Of a DNA stretch of 64,000 nt, positions 46,366-55,732 are shown one piece after another. A model generated the notes under the pieces. It was not told the origin of the DNA and made no database searches. It was given only the letters and a program-made list of their open reading frames with translations. The stretch spans positions 5,537,501 through 5,601,500 of the forward strand of contig NC_019904.1 of the NCBI RefSeq assembly GCF_000325705.1, in the 5' to 3' direction. How positions within the stretch are numbered: position 1 is the first letter of the stretch; every line of letters begins with the position of its first letter. This stretch comes from Echinicola vietnamensis DSM 17526 (lineage in GTDB: Bacteria > Bacteroidota > Bacteroidia > Cytophagales > Cyclobacteriaceae). The translations under genes were made by a program, and so were the position numbers.

Positions 46366-48072
46366 TTGGACAATAAAAACATCACCAAAATCCTCAAACT
46401 CACCGCTCAGCTAATGGAGCTACATGAGGTGAATACCTTCAAGATCAGAAGTTATACTTCCGCCATATACTCCATCGACCAAGGTAATATCAGCCTGGAA
46501 AAGCTCGACAAAGAAGCCCTTCAAAAAATCAACGGCATCGGCAAAAGCATTGCAGAAGTCATCGTGCAGCTGCAGGAAACCGGCACCCATGAATATTTGG
46601 AGGAATTGCTGAAAGAAACCCCAAAAGGACTCTTGGAAGTATTGGAAATCAAAGGACTTGGTCCCAAAAAGATAAAAACACTCTGGAAAACGCTCCACAT
46701 CACCTCCGTGCATGAACTGCTTGAAGCCTGTCAATCAGGGGAAGTGGCCAAAATAAAAGGCTTCGGTAAAAAGACACAGGAAAGCATTATCCAGTCCCTT
46801 GAATTTATGGCCTCTAACCAAGGCAAATGGCATTATGCCGATGTGGAAGAGGCCGTGGAAACCCTTCATGATGACCTGGTTCAGCTGTTTGGCGATGATG
46901 CCGTTTCACTTACGGGAGCCTACTCGCGTAAAAACGAAATCATCGAACAAGTGGAATGGTTGATCAAGAGCGAGGATCCTAAAGCAGTTTTCAAGAAGCT
47001 TTCATCACTGAAACCCCTTCAGCAAGACAAGAAAACATCCAGCCCCTTCACGTGGCGGGGAAAGCTGGGAGAGAGGGACCTTAGTGCCGTCATCTTTGTC
47101 ACTTCTCCGAGCACTTTTGTAAATGAACAATTGCTGCGCAGCGCCAGTCGTGCACATTTGTTGGCCCCACTGGAAGATGGCACCCCCTTGGGCAGCTATT
47201 TTAAAGCAGGACAATTTGAAAGCCAAGAGGCCGCCTACAAAGCAGCAGGGCTGGCCTATGTGGTCCCCGAATTGCGCGAGGGCCAATTTGAGATCGCCCT
47301 AGCCAAAGAAAACAAACTACCGGTCTTACTGGAGGAAAAAGACCTCAAGGGAATTCTACACAACCATTCCACCTACAGTGACGGCAAACATACCCTAAAG
47401 GAAATGGCCGATTACTGCCAAGAACTGGGCTATGAGTACTTGGGCATCTCCGACCACAGCAGGACGGCCATGTATGCGGGCGGACTGGACATTGACAAGG
47501 TGGTCGAGCAGCAAGCGGAAATCAAACGCCTCAATGAAGAGATGGCCCCCTTTCGGATCTTCAGCGGGATCGAAAGCGACATCCTGGTGGATGGCAGCCT
47601 GGACTATCCTGACGAGGTATTGGCCTCCTTTGATTTTATCGTATCATCGATCCATAGCGGCCTGAGCATGACCCGTAAAAAAGCCACTGCCAGACTGATC
47701 AAAGCCATCGAAAACCCCTACACCACCATCCTCGGTCATCCTACCGGCCGGTTGCTGCTCAGAAGAGAAGGCTATCCAGTGGACCATAAGGCAATCATTG
47801 ACGCTTGTGCAGAAAACAAGGTGGTCATCGAAATCAATGCAAATCCGTGGCGCTTGGACTTGGACTGGAGATGGGTGCACTATGCCATGGATAAAGAAGT
47901 CATGCTTTCCATCAACCCGGACGCTCATGAGAAAAAAGGTTATTTTCACATGAAATACGGTGTCCTGACAGGCCGCAAGGGAGGACTTACCAAAGCCATG
48001 ACCCTGAATGCCATGGGCGTTCAAGCAATCGGGGAATACTTTGACAAAAGAAAAGAAAACATCAAAAAATAA
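46366..48072 (+). CDS. PolX-like protein with PHP domain, polymerase site altered
   Basis: A 568-residue protein with the domain order of bacterial PolX: an 8-kDa-like helical/HhH region (about 1-145), a family X nucleotidyltransferase fold (about 150-315) and a PHP phosphoesterase (about 328-560). In the nucleotidyltransferase motif, which reads about GSxRRxKExxxDxD in PolX, this protein has GAYSRKNEIIEQVEWL. The two metal-binding aspartates are thus Gln195 and Glu197; only the third, Asp238, is kept. The PHP ligands His332, His334, Asp339, His364, Glu403, His430, His458, Asp519 and His521 all appear intact. So DNA synthesis is doubtful while the phosphoesterase/3'-5' exonuclease side looks functional. 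The start is TTG at 46366, matching the family N terminus. Confidence 0.88.
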   Translation: MDNKNITKILKLTAQLMELHEVNTFKIRSYTSAIYSIDQGNISLEKLDKEALQKINGIGKSIAEVIVQLQETGTHEYLEELLKETPKGLLEVLEIKGLGPKKIKTLWKTLHITSVHELLEACQSGEVAKIKGFGKKTQESIIQSLEFMASNQGKWHYADVEEAVETLHDDLVQLFGDDAVSLTGAYSRKNEIIEQVEWLIKSEDPKAVFKKLSSLKPLQQDKKTSSPFTWRGKLGERDLSAVIFVTSPSTFVNEQLLRSASRAHLLAPLEDGTPLGSYFKAGQFESQEAAYKAAGLAYVVPELREGQFEIALAKENKLPVLLEEKDLKGILHNHSTYSDGKHTLKEMADYCQELGYEYLGISDHSRTAMYAGGLDIDKVVEQQAEIKRLNEEMAPFRIFSGIESDILVDGSLDYPDEVLASFDFIVSSIHSGLSMTRKKATARLIKAIENPYTTILGHPTGRLLLRREGYPVDHKAIIDACAENKVVIEINANPWRLDLDWRWVHYAMDKEVMLSINPDAHEKKGYFHMKYGVLTGRKGGLTKAMTLNAMGVQAIGEYFDKRKENIKK

Positions 48073-48080
48073 TCGCATTT

Positions 48081-48368
48081 ATGAGTTGGATGAACAGCGA
48101 CCCTAGTAAGCTGCTACAGCAGTGCTTCCTCATCGGTATGATAGGCATTATCCTATGCATCGTTCCGCTGGCCAATATGGCCTTGGCTGTCTTTGACCCT
48201 CAAAAACTGGTCTTCCTCAATGGCTTTGGACTGCTCGCACAGCTATTTGCTCTGAGCATTGCCGTGTATGTCCTTCGCATGAGAAAAATCCCTGAAGAGC
48301 CCAAGAACAAGGCAAAAAGCATGATCATCGTCCTGGGAGCAGCTTTGGTGTTTTTTATGCTTCAATAA
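48081..48368 (+). CDS. Small membrane protein, unknown
   Basis: A 95-residue protein with three hydrophobic segments (about 15-40, 46-63 and 82-95), a basic stretch between the second and third (RMRKIPEEPKNKAK) and a hydrophobic end (IIVLGAALVFFMLQ). I recognise no family. It begins eight bases after the PolX-like stop, so it is cotranscribed with it. Convergent with the cold-shock gene. Confidence 0.65.
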   Translation: MSWMNSDPSKLLQQCFLIGMIGIILCIVPLANMALAVFDPQKLVFLNGFGLLAQLFALSIAVYVLRMRKIPEEPKNKAKSMIIVLGAALVFFMLQ

Positions 48369-48382
48369 CTCCCTGAAAAACA

Positions 48383-48415
48383 GAAAAGGGAGCCTCCGAA
48401 CAAGACTCCCTTTTC
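48383..48415. terminator. Bidirectional terminator
   Basis: GAAAAGGGAG (48383-48392) pairs with CTCCCTTTTC (48406-48415) around a 13-base loop. A-rich on one side and T-rich on the other, it can serve both the small membrane protein gene (plus) and the cold-shock gene (minus). Confidence 0.8.
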
Positions 48416-48436
48416 ATTTAAAAAATGACTGAAATA

Positions 48437-48628
48437 CTACGATTTTCTCACATTTATAGCGTTCAATCCTTTTTTTCCTTCTTTCACATCATATGACACC
48501 TTGTCGTTTTGGACGACTTTTTCCTCCAAACCTGTGGCATGCACAAAGACGTCATTCTGAGATTCGTCATCAATAATGAAACCGAATCCTTTGGCTTCAT
48601 TATAAAATTTCACTTTTCCGGTAAGCAT
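48437..48628 (-). CDS. Cold-shock-domain protein
   Basis: A 63-residue single cold-shock domain protein that binds RNA or single-stranded DNA and acts as a chaperone. The RNP-1 motif reads KGFGFI and RNP-2 reads VFVHA. Both have the expected aromatic residues. Its length matches CspA-type proteins, slightly short. It is monocistronic, with the bidirectional terminator at its 3' end. The sequence does not tell whether it is cold-induced. Confidence 0.95.
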   Translation of the reverse strand: MLTGKVKFYNEAKGFGFIIDDESQNDVFVHATGLEEKVVQNDKVSYDVKEGKKGLNAINVRKS

Positions 48629-48712
48629 AATAATTAATTGTTAGTGGTTAAATGAACCAACAAACTATAAAATTCCACCTAAAAATCAAACTGATTTTCG
48701 TATCTTTTAACA

Positions 48713-49201
48713 ATGAAAAATTTGATTATTTGTAGACATGCCAAGTCTTCATGGGATGATCCTTATATGGATGATCACCAAAGACCACTTGCTCCAAGAG
48801 GTTTACGAGATGCCCCTAGAATGGCTCAAAGGCTTAAAATAAGAGGTATTTCACCGGATTATTTCGTCTCCTCTGATGCGGAGCGGGCCAAAGCCACCGC
48901 CTTCATCACAGCCGAAAACCTCCACTTCCCCAAGGAAAGGGTCGTCCTGACTTCCCAGCTGTATCATGCCTCGGCCAGCACCATCCTAAAGGCCATTCAA
49001 GGCACTCCTGAAGGCAATAAAACGGTTTTGGTTTTTGGTCATAATCCTGGTTTTAATGACCTAATCGTCCACTTGGGCGGGCAGATCGACAACCTCCCCA
49101 CCTGTGGTCAGTTTGCTTTTAGATTTGATGTGGATGCTTGGAAGGAAATCGACACCAAAAACGCCACGGAATGGTTTCTGGATTATCCCAAAAAACAGTA
49201 G
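48713..49201 (+). CDS. SixA-like histidine phosphatase
   Basis: A 162-residue member of the phosphoglycerate-mutase-like histidine phosphatases, close to SixA, which removes phosphate from HPt domains. The RHG-type motif is CRHAKSSW (Arg8, His9), followed by YFVSSDAERAKATA and GHNPGFNDL with a conserved histidine. No signal peptide, so cytoplasmic. A hybrid kinase with an HPt domain lies about 8 kb away (38128); a functional link is speculation. It converges with the SDR gene. Confidence 0.88.
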   Translation: MKNLIICRHAKSSWDDPYMDDHQRPLAPRGLRDAPRMAQRLKIRGISPDYFVSSDAERAKATAFITAENLHFPKERVVLTSQLYHASASTILKAIQGTPEGNKTVLVFGHNPGFNDLIVHLGGQIDNLPTCGQFAFRFDVDAWKEIDTKNATEWFLDYPKKQ

Positions 49202-49230
49202 ATGCCAAGAAGGTTGTTTGAGAATCGTTT

Positions 49231-49956
49231 CTAGAACTTCCTTACATCCTGCAGCACTCCCTCAAACTCCCCTTCATGATGCAGTAGGTACAGCACCTTC
49301 TCGGCCACCGCAGCGGGAGTGGTCAGTTCTTGGTTGGCTTTAAAGGACTTGAACTTGTCCACATTGCTGAAGTCTGATGGCTTTGCCGAACGGATGGTTT
49401 CCTGCATGGGCGTATCCACAATCCCTGGTGAAAGCGCAAAATACCGGATCCCGTATCCTTTCAGATCACTTTCCTCCTGCGCCACACCCGTCATTCGGTT
49501 TAGGGCCGCCTTGGTACTGCAATATCCTGACCAGCCATCCATGTTTTTGGCTGCCGCCCCGGATGAGATGTTCACCACGGTCTTTTGAATGTCCTGATCG
49601 GCATATTTTTGGACAAATGCATTCATCAATATGGCCGGTGCTACGACATTGATGGCGTATATACTCGCTATACTTTGGGGTTCCAAGCTGCCAACAGGCG
49701 CTATTTCCCCTATCCACCCAGCATTATTGATCAAAGCGACCCGCTCAAAACGTCCCTGCGGAAAAATCCCGCCAAGCTTCTGGGGCAATGCCTCCACATC
49801 GGCCAGGTCAAGCGTAATATGCTTAAAATTAACAGAAGAATCCATGGATGAACGCGAAATTCCCACCACCATATTATTGGTATCTGCCACAAGGACATCC
49901 AACAGGCCTTTGCCCAATCCTTTGCTACATCCGGTTAAAATGAAGAGATTTTTCAT
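49231..49956 (-). CDS. Short-chain dehydrogenase/reductase
   Basis: A 241-residue SDR with the Rossmann motif TGCSKGLGKG near residue 8, an NNAG motif (ALINNAGWIG) and catalytic Ser and YCSTK (NISSGAA then YCSTKAAL). The order suits classical SDRs of the sepiapterin/benzil reductase type, NADP-linked. The substrate cannot be named. It is monocistronic, converges with the sixA-like gene and is separated from hslU by an intergenic hairpin. Confidence 0.9.
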   Translation of the reverse strand: MKNLFILTGCSKGLGKGLLDVLVADTNNMVVGISRSSMDSSVNFKHITLDLADVEALPQKLGGIFPQGRFERVALINNAGWIGEIAPVGSLEPQSIASIYAINVVAPAILMNAFVQKYADQDIQKTVVNISSGAAAKNMDGWSGYCSTKAALNRMTGVAQEESDLKGYGIRYFALSPGIVDTPMQETIRSAKPSDFSNVDKFKSFKANQELTTPAAVAEKVLYLLHHEGEFEGVLQDVRKF

Positions 49957-50022
49957 GCTTGCTGATATTTTATGGTTGATCTTAACGATTCACGGTATTT
50001 GCCAGCCATAGACACTAACAAA

Positions 50023-50069
50023 GAAGCGATCCCATCACATGCACAGAATTGGCACCATGGGATCGCTTC
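50023..50069 (-). terminator. Hairpin after hslU
   Basis: A perfect 13-bp stem, GAAGCGATCCCAT (50023-50035) and ATGGGATCGCTTC (50057-50069), with a 21-base loop. In the minus direction it follows the hslU stop, but the T run is weak (TTCTTTG), so it may act as an mRNA 3' stabiliser or a modest terminator. Confidence 0.6.
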
Positions 50070-50105
50070 GATGTGGGATACCCTCTTGACTCCCTCCTGC
50101 TAAAT

Positions 50106-51512
50106 CTACAGGATATATTGTGACAGGTCCCTGTTTTGGACCAGTGAACTTAACCGTTCGCCTACCATGTCTTTGGTCACCATTATCTTTGAATTGGCCT
50201 CAATGGTATCCGGCACATCAAACAAAAAGTCATTTAACAGATGGCTCATCACCGTGTGCAGTCTTCTGGCACCGATATTTTCCACATCTTCGTTGATTTT
50301 AAAGGCAATGCGTGCGATTTCCTCTATGGCATCATCGGTATATTCCAGGGACACATCTTCCGCTCCAAAAAGTGCCTGATATTGTTTGGTCAAGGCATTT
50401 TTAGGCTCTCTAAGGATTCGGCTAAAGTCCTCTTGGGTCAGGTTGTCCAGCTCCACCCGGATCGGGAAACGTCCTTGCAATTCAGGAATCAAGTCTGACG
50501 GCTTGCTGACATGGAAGGCACCTGCTGCAATAAACAGCACATGGTCGGTATGCACCAAGCCGTATTTGGTGTTGACGGCACTTCCCTCCACGATGGGGAG
50601 TAAATCCCGCTGTACACCTTCCCTGCTTACATCAGGGCCATTTCCGCTTTTGCTGCTCTTGGCCACCTTGTCGATCTCATCGATAAAGATGATGCCATTG
50701 TTCTCTGCCAAGTGAATGGCTTCCTCTTTGACCTCATCAAAATCAATCAACTTGGACGCTTCTTCTTCCATCAAGATCTTTCTCGCTTCGGCGATGGTCA
50801 CTTTCCGTTTCTTGGTCTTTTTGGGCATCATTCCGTTCAGCATATCCTGAAGCCCGGCCATGCTGGCGTCGTCCATCATGCCATTACCGATCATGCCTAC
50901 GCCCACAGGGTTGGACTGCTTGACGTTTATCTCCACTTTGCGTTCCTCCAGTTCGCCATTTCTGAGTTTCTCCCTGAACCGTTCCCTGGTTTTTTCATTG
51001 AGCTCTTGCTCGGAAGCTTTTTCCGGATCAAAATCACCATTACTGGAGGTCGAGGTACTTCTGCCGGTACTGAAACCTGGGGCTTTGACCGGGGGGATAA
51101 GAATATCCAACAGGACATCCTCGACATTTTCGGCGGCCTTTTCCTTCACCTCTTCATTCTTGGCTTCCTTGACCAAATTGATGGATTGCTCCACCAGGTC
51201 ACGGACCATGCTCTCCACATCCCTGCCCACGTATCCTACCTCGGTAAACTTTGAGGCTTCCACTTTGGTAAAAGGCGCGTTGGCCACCTTGGCCAATCTT
51301 CGGGCGATCTCGGTCTTCCCCACCCCTGTGGCACCGATCATCAGGATATTATTGGGAACAATATCCTTTTGGAGATCGCTCTTGACCATCATTCTTCTGA
51401 TACGGTTTCGCAGGGCGATGGCCACATTTCTCTTGGCGTCGCGCTGGCCTATAATATATTTGTCCAGTTCGTGGACGATTTGCTTTGGTGTCAAATGATT
51501 AATTGCTTTCAT
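50106..51512 (-). CDS. hslU: HslU ATPase, HslUV protease
   Basis: The AAA+ unfoldase of the HslUV (ClpYQ) protease, 468 residues. The Walker A loop GATGVGKT is at residues 60-67, Walker B is IIFIDEIDKVA, and the pore motif region GYVGRDVESM is present. A long I-domain (about 115-230) with many charged residues lies between. The C terminus DLSQYIL fits the HslV-docking tail. No hslV peptidase gene is in the window, so the partner must be encoded elsewhere. It lies 185 bases after lon, with the lon terminator between. Confidence 0.95.
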   Translation of the reverse strand: MKAINHLTPKQIVHELDKYIIGQRDAKRNVAIALRNRIRRMMVKSDLQKDIVPNNILMIGATGVGKTEIARRLAKVANAPFTKVEASKFTEVGYVGRDVESMVRDLVEQSINLVKEAKNEEVKEKAAENVEDVLLDILIPPVKAPGFSTGRSTSTSSNGDFDPEKASEQELNEKTRERFREKLRNGELEERKVEINVKQSNPVGVGMIGNGMMDDASMAGLQDMLNGMMPKKTKKRKVTIAEARKILMEEEASKLIDFDEVKEEAIHLAENNGIIFIDEIDKVAKSSKSGNGPDVSREGVQRDLLPIVEGSAVNTKYGLVHTDHVLFIAAGAFHVSKPSDLIPELQGRFPIRVELDNLTQEDFSRILREPKNALTKQYQALFGAEDVSLEYTDDAIEEIARIAFKINEDVENIGARRLHTVMSHLLNDFLFDVPDTIEANSKIMVTKDMVGERLSSLVQNRDLSQYIL

Positions 51513-51650
51513 AAACTGCTCTGATCAAGAAATCCAATTTGATTTCGTGGTTAACATTCATTTCGTTTGCTGTACCTTCTGTAAAAACATTTATGCCAAG
51601 TGAAAGTTCAGCTTAACTTCCCGCTGTTGATTGTCAAACGATATGCCACT

Positions 51651-51696
51651 AAAAATATATCGGCGGAACAGAGCTGCCTGTCCCGCCGATATTTTT
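51651..51696 (-). terminator. Terminator after lon
   Basis: ATATCGGCGG pairs with CCGCCGATAT (with one extra base), flanked by A-rich and T-rich runs, and lies right at the lon stop. It is a strong stem-loop ending the lon transcript before hslU. Confidence 0.88.
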
Positions 51697-51697
51697 A

Positions 51698-54181
51698 TCA
51701 GGCTTGTACTGATTTTTGGTTATCCTCAAAGGTAAATTTCATAGGATGATCCACCTTTTGGTTTAGCAGCGCCAGTTCCAGGACTTCATTGACATTGTCC
51801 ACAAAATGGAAGTTCACTCCTTTTACATAGCGCTCATGAATTTCTTCGATATCCTTTTGGTTGCGCTTACAGAGGATGATATCCTTGATACCGGCCCTTT
51901 TGGCTGCCAGGATTTTTTCTTTTATGCCACCCACGGGCATTACCTTTCCGCGAAGGGTAATCTCACCGGTCATGGCCAGTTTCGCTTTTACTTTCCGCTG
52001 CGTGTACAGGGAAGCCAAAGCAGTCAACATGGTGATCCCAGCAGAAGGGCCGTCTTTTGGCACCGCCCCGGCCGGCACGTGAACGTGCAGGTCATACTGG
52101 TCAAACACCCTGCTGTCAATGTTCAGTTGATCGGCTTTAGACCTTAAATAGGACATGGCTGTCATGGCCGATTCTTTCATCACATCCCCCAGCTGCCCTG
52201 AAAGGGTAAGTTTACCTTTTCCTTTGCTGAGCGAAGATTCCACAAAAAGAATTTCGCCCCCAACAGAAGTCCAGGCCAGACCGGTCACGACACCGGCCAC
52301 ACTGTTGTCCTGATAGATTTCCTTATCGAACATTTCGCCGCCAAGGATCTTTCGGACCATCTCAGGGGTGATTTTCTTCTGATAATCCTCCTCCATCGCA
52401 ATGGATTTGGCCACATTCCTGATGACCGTACCGACCTGACGCTCCAGGCTACGCACACCGGATTCCCTGGTATAGCCTTCTATGATCTTTACGATCGCTG
52501 CTTTGTCAAAGCTGATGTCCTTGGCCTTCAGCCCATGTTCTTTCCGTTGTTTCGGAATCAAGTGCTTTTTGGCTATTTCCACCTTTTCCTCCATCGTATA
52601 CCCGGTCACCTCGATGATTTCCATCCGGTCTCTGAGTGCCGGCTGGATGCTCTCCAGGGAGTTGGCCGTAGCGATGAACAGCACCTTGGAAAGATCATAT
52701 TCCACTTCAAGGTAATTGTCCACAAAGGAGCTGTTTTGCTCGGGATCCAACACCTCCAAAAATGCTGAAGATGGATCTCCCCTAAAATCAGCACTCAATT
52801 TATCGATCTCATCCAACACATAAACGGGATTGGATGTCTGTACTTTCTTCATGTTTTGGATGATCTTACCGGGCATGGCTCCCACGTAAGTCTTCCGGTG
52901 GCCACGGATTTCGGCCTCATCGTGCATCCCGCCAAGGGACATCCGGATGTATTTTCTTCCCAAGGCCTTGGCGATGGATTTCCCCAACGAGGTCTTCCCG
53001 ACTCCTGGAGGGCCATAGAGGCACAAAATCGGCCCCTTCAGGTCATTCTTAAGCTTGAGGACCGCTAAATATTCAATGATCCTGTCCTTCACCTTTTCAA
53101 GGCCGTGGTGATCCTTGTCCAAAATCTCCTTGGCCCGCTTCAGGTCAAAGTTGTCTTTCGTAAATTCATTCCAGGGCAAATCCACCATCAACTCTGCATA
53201 ATTCAGCGCGATGGGATACTCTGCCGCCGATGGATTGACGCGAAGGATCTTATCCAGCTCTTTTTCAAAATGCTTGCCTACCTCTTCCGGCCACTTTTTC
53301 TTTCTTCCCTTCAGGCGGAGCTCCTCGACTTCCTTTTCAGGGCCCTCTTCGCCCAATTCCGTCTGAAGCACTTTCATCTGCTGGCGCAGAAAATAATCCC
53401 GCTGTTGCTGGTCAATATCGGTATGGACCTTTTTGTGGATTTCACTCTTCAATTCCAGCATCTGGATGTCCTTCATCATATACTCCAGCAGCAGCGTGGC
53501 CCGGTCCAGGCCGTCGTTGATTTCAAGCAGCTTTTGCTTGGCCTCTACTGGCGCATTGATATTGGAGGAAAGAAAATGGGTCAGAAATGCGGTATTGTCA
53601 ATATTGTCCAAGGCCACCTGCGCCTCTCGAGGAATTTCAGGATTTAACTGCAATATTTTAGCGGCAGCCTCCTTAAGGGACTCTTCGAGGGCAGTGATCT
53701 GCTTATTGCCCTCAGGGAACGTTTCATCCAAATAGTCCACCTTGGCCTGAAAATAAGGCTCTTCCGTGATCGTCTCACGGATCTTGAAGCGTTTCTTTCC
53801 TTGAATGATAATGGTAGTATTGCCATCCGGCAAAACGATCATTTTAATGATCTTCGCAATGGTACCGACATGATAGATATCATCCCAGCCCGGATCGTCA
53901 TTGTTTGGATTGATCTGTGCACAGACCCCAATCATTTTATCGCCCTTATGGGCCTTTTTGACCAACTTGATGGATCGCTGTCTTCCCACGGTAATGGGAA
54001 TCACCACCCCTGGAAACAGCACGGTGTTCCGTACCGATAGGATGGGAATATCTTCAGCATAATTTTCGAGTCTCGCCTGCTCATCTTCCTCATCATCCGT
54101 GATCAATTGTATCAAATCTCCTTCTCCCGCAAAATCTCCCACGATCAAAGACTGATATAAGGAACTATCGTTTTTCTTCAT
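51698..54181 (-). CDS. lon: Lon protease
   Basis: An ATP-dependent serine protease that degrades misfolded and regulatory proteins. The 827-residue length is typical of Bacteroidota Lon. It has an N-terminal substrate-binding domain (about 45-240), Walker [13 protein letters not shown], Walker [12 protein letters not shown], and a C-terminal protease domain with the catalytic [10 protein letters not shown] serine and the lysine in [23 protein letters not shown]. It is monocistronic, with no clear promoter, and is followed by the terminator at 51651. Confidence 0.98.
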   Translation of the reverse strand: MKKNDSSLYQSLIVGDFAGEGDLIQLITDDEEDEQARLENYAEDIPILSVRNTVLFPGVVIPITVGRQRSIKLVKKAHKGDKMIGVCAQINPNNDDPGWDDIYHVGTIAKIIKMIVLPDGNTTIIIQGKKRFKIRETITEEPYFQAKVDYLDETFPEGNKQITALEESLKEAAAKILQLNPEIPREAQVALDNIDNTAFLTHFLSSNINAPVEAKQKLLEINDGLDRATLLLEYMMKDIQMLELKSEIHKKVHTDIDQQQRDYFLRQQMKVLQTELGEEGPEKEVEELRLKGRKKKWPEEVGKHFEKELDKILRVNPSAAEYPIALNYAELMVDLPWNEFTKDNFDLKRAKEILDKDHHGLEKVKDRIIEYLAVLKLKNDLKGPILCLYGPPGVGKTSLGKSIAKALGRKYIRMSLGGMHDEAEIRGHRKTYVGAMPGKIIQNMKKVQTSNPVYVLDEIDKLSADFRGDPSSAFLEVLDPEQNSSFVDNYLEVEYDLSKVLFIATANSLESIQPALRDRMEIIEVTGYTMEEKVEIAKKHLIPKQRKEHGLKAKDISFDKAAIVKIIEGYTRESGVRSLERQVGTVIRNVAKSIAMEEDYQKKITPEMVRKILGGEMFDKEIYQDNSVAGVVTGLAWTSVGGEILFVESSLSKGKGKLTLSGQLGDVMKESAMTAMSYLRSKADQLNIDSRVFDQYDLHVHVPAGAVPKDGPSAGITMLTALASLYTQRKVKAKLAMTGEITLRGKVMPVGGIKEKILAAKRAGIKDIILCKRNQKDIEEIHERYVKGVNFHFVDNVNEVLELALLNQKVDHPMKFTFEDNQKSVQA

Positions 54182-54409
54182 ATATACAGAATGACTGTTA
54201 TTTTGTCATAGTTAAATTTACAATATAAACCTGACCTTTCTTCTTTTTTAGGCCTATCTATTCAACTCAATGGACATGCCAATAAAAAAAAAGGTACAAA
54301 TTGGCAGGTTTTTTATTTTATCTGCTGTACATCTGCTACATTTCCACCACACAAAAAAGGGCAAAATCAATTTTGCCCTTTTGAATTTTATGATGTTCAG
54401 GAAAGGCAT

Positions 54410-55729
54410 TTACCCTCCTGTAAACAATTTCAAAATATCATTTCCTATCGCAAAGACCATTAACGCCAGTAATAATACCATACCGACTTTTTGGGCATTT
54501 TCAAGGAACTTTTCGGAAGGGCTCCGTCCCGAGATCATTTCATAGAGTAAAAACACCACATGGCCACCGTCCAGCGCCGGAATAGGCAGCAGGTTCATAA
54601 AGGCCAGGATCATGGAAATCAGTCCCGTGATGCTCCAAAACTTCACCCAATCCCAACGGCTGCCATAAATCTTTGCCATGCCGATCGGACCACTGACGTT
54701 TCTCGTAGAAACCTCCCCTGTAAACATCTTGCCCAAGGCTTTCGCATTGACGATGACTACGCTAAAGGCCTTTTCGGTCCCTTTAACGATGGATTCGTTG
54801 AGGCTATATTGTTTCCTTACCGGCTCTATCAGGTAATTTACCTGAATACCTATCATACCGTCTTCCGGAATGACCACTTGTCCTTCCAGCATGCTTCCGC
54901 TCCGCTCATAGGCCAGGGAGATCTGCTCCCCTGCATGGTCTTCCAATTTCTGGTGAAAATCATTAAAATACCTGACCGGTTCTCCATTCACGGCCACAAT
55001 CTTATCGCCTTTCTCCAAGCCTAGCTGAGCAGCTGGCGTCCCTTTAAAGGACTCCTCCACTACAAAGGGCAACCCAATATCAATGAAATTGGACATGGCC
55101 TCCTGATTGGAAAAGGAATTGATAAACCCTCTCGGAATATCTATTTGGATGATTTTGCCGTCCCGCTCCACGGTATAATAACCGTTCTCGCTCAACAACA
55201 CGTCACCACTGGACAGGTCGGAAAGACTTTGGTAGGTATGACCGTTGACATCCAACACCTTATCTCCATCCTGGAAGCCTATTTGCTTACCGATATCATA
55301 AGCCACTATACCGTGCTCGATCACCTGATCCCGGGAGAAATACGTCTCTCCACGATCATAGGTCAACGCGATAAAGATCAACACCCCGGTAATGACATTC
55401 ACGATAATTCCGCCCAGCATCACGATCAATCGCTGCCAAGCGGGCTTTGCCCTGAATTCCCATGGTTGGGGTTCGGAAGAAAGCTGCTCGGTATCCATGG
55501 ACTCATCGACCATTCCCGAGATTTTCACAAAACCGCCCAAAGGAATCGCTCCCAGGGAATATTCTGTTTCTCCGTACTTAAACCCGATGATTTTGGGAGG
55601 AAATCCAATTGAAAACTTCTCCACACGCATCCCAAACATTTTGGCAGCCAGCATGTGGCCTCCCTCGTGCAAGCCCACCAAAATAGATAGCCCCAGCAAA
55701 AGCTGGCCTACCATAATCAAAGTATCCAT
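54410..55729 (-). CDS. rseP: RIP metalloprotease RseP-like
   Basis: A site-2 intramembrane zinc protease of 439 residues. The HExxH motif is HEGGH at residues 21-25 within the first membrane helix, and the third zinc ligand lies in LLPIPALDGGHV near the C terminus. Between them sit one or two PDZ domains (about 200-300), and membrane helices close the protein. In E. coli RseP cleaves anti-sigma factors and signal peptides; here the target is unknown. It begins three bases after dxr, in a dxr-rseP operon. Confidence 0.94.
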   Translation of the reverse strand: MDTLIMVGQLLLGLSILVGLHEGGHMLAAKMFGMRVEKFSIGFPPKIIGFKYGETEYSLGAIPLGGFVKISGMVDESMDTEQLSSEPQPWEFRAKPAWQRLIVMLGGIIVNVITGVLIFIALTYDRGETYFSRDQVIEHGIVAYDIGKQIGFQDGDKVLDVNGHTYQSLSDLSSGDVLLSENGYYTVERDGKIIQIDIPRGFINSFSNQEAMSNFIDIGLPFVVEESFKGTPAAQLGLEKGDKIVAVNGEPVRYFNDFHQKLEDHAGEQISLAYERSGSMLEGQVVIPEDGMIGIQVNYLIEPVRKQYSLNESIVKGTEKAFSVVIVNAKALGKMFTGEVSTRNVSGPIGMAKIYGSRWDWVKFWSITGLISMILAFMNLLPIPALDGGHVVFLLYEMISGRSPSEKFLENAQKVGMVLLLALMVFAIGNDILKLFTGG

Positions 55730-55732
55730 ATA

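Noticed and set aside
48713..49201. SixA-like protein as a confirmed partner of the hybrid kinase
   Set aside because: About 8 kb separates the genes and several unrelated ones lie between. Only the biochemical class suggests the link.
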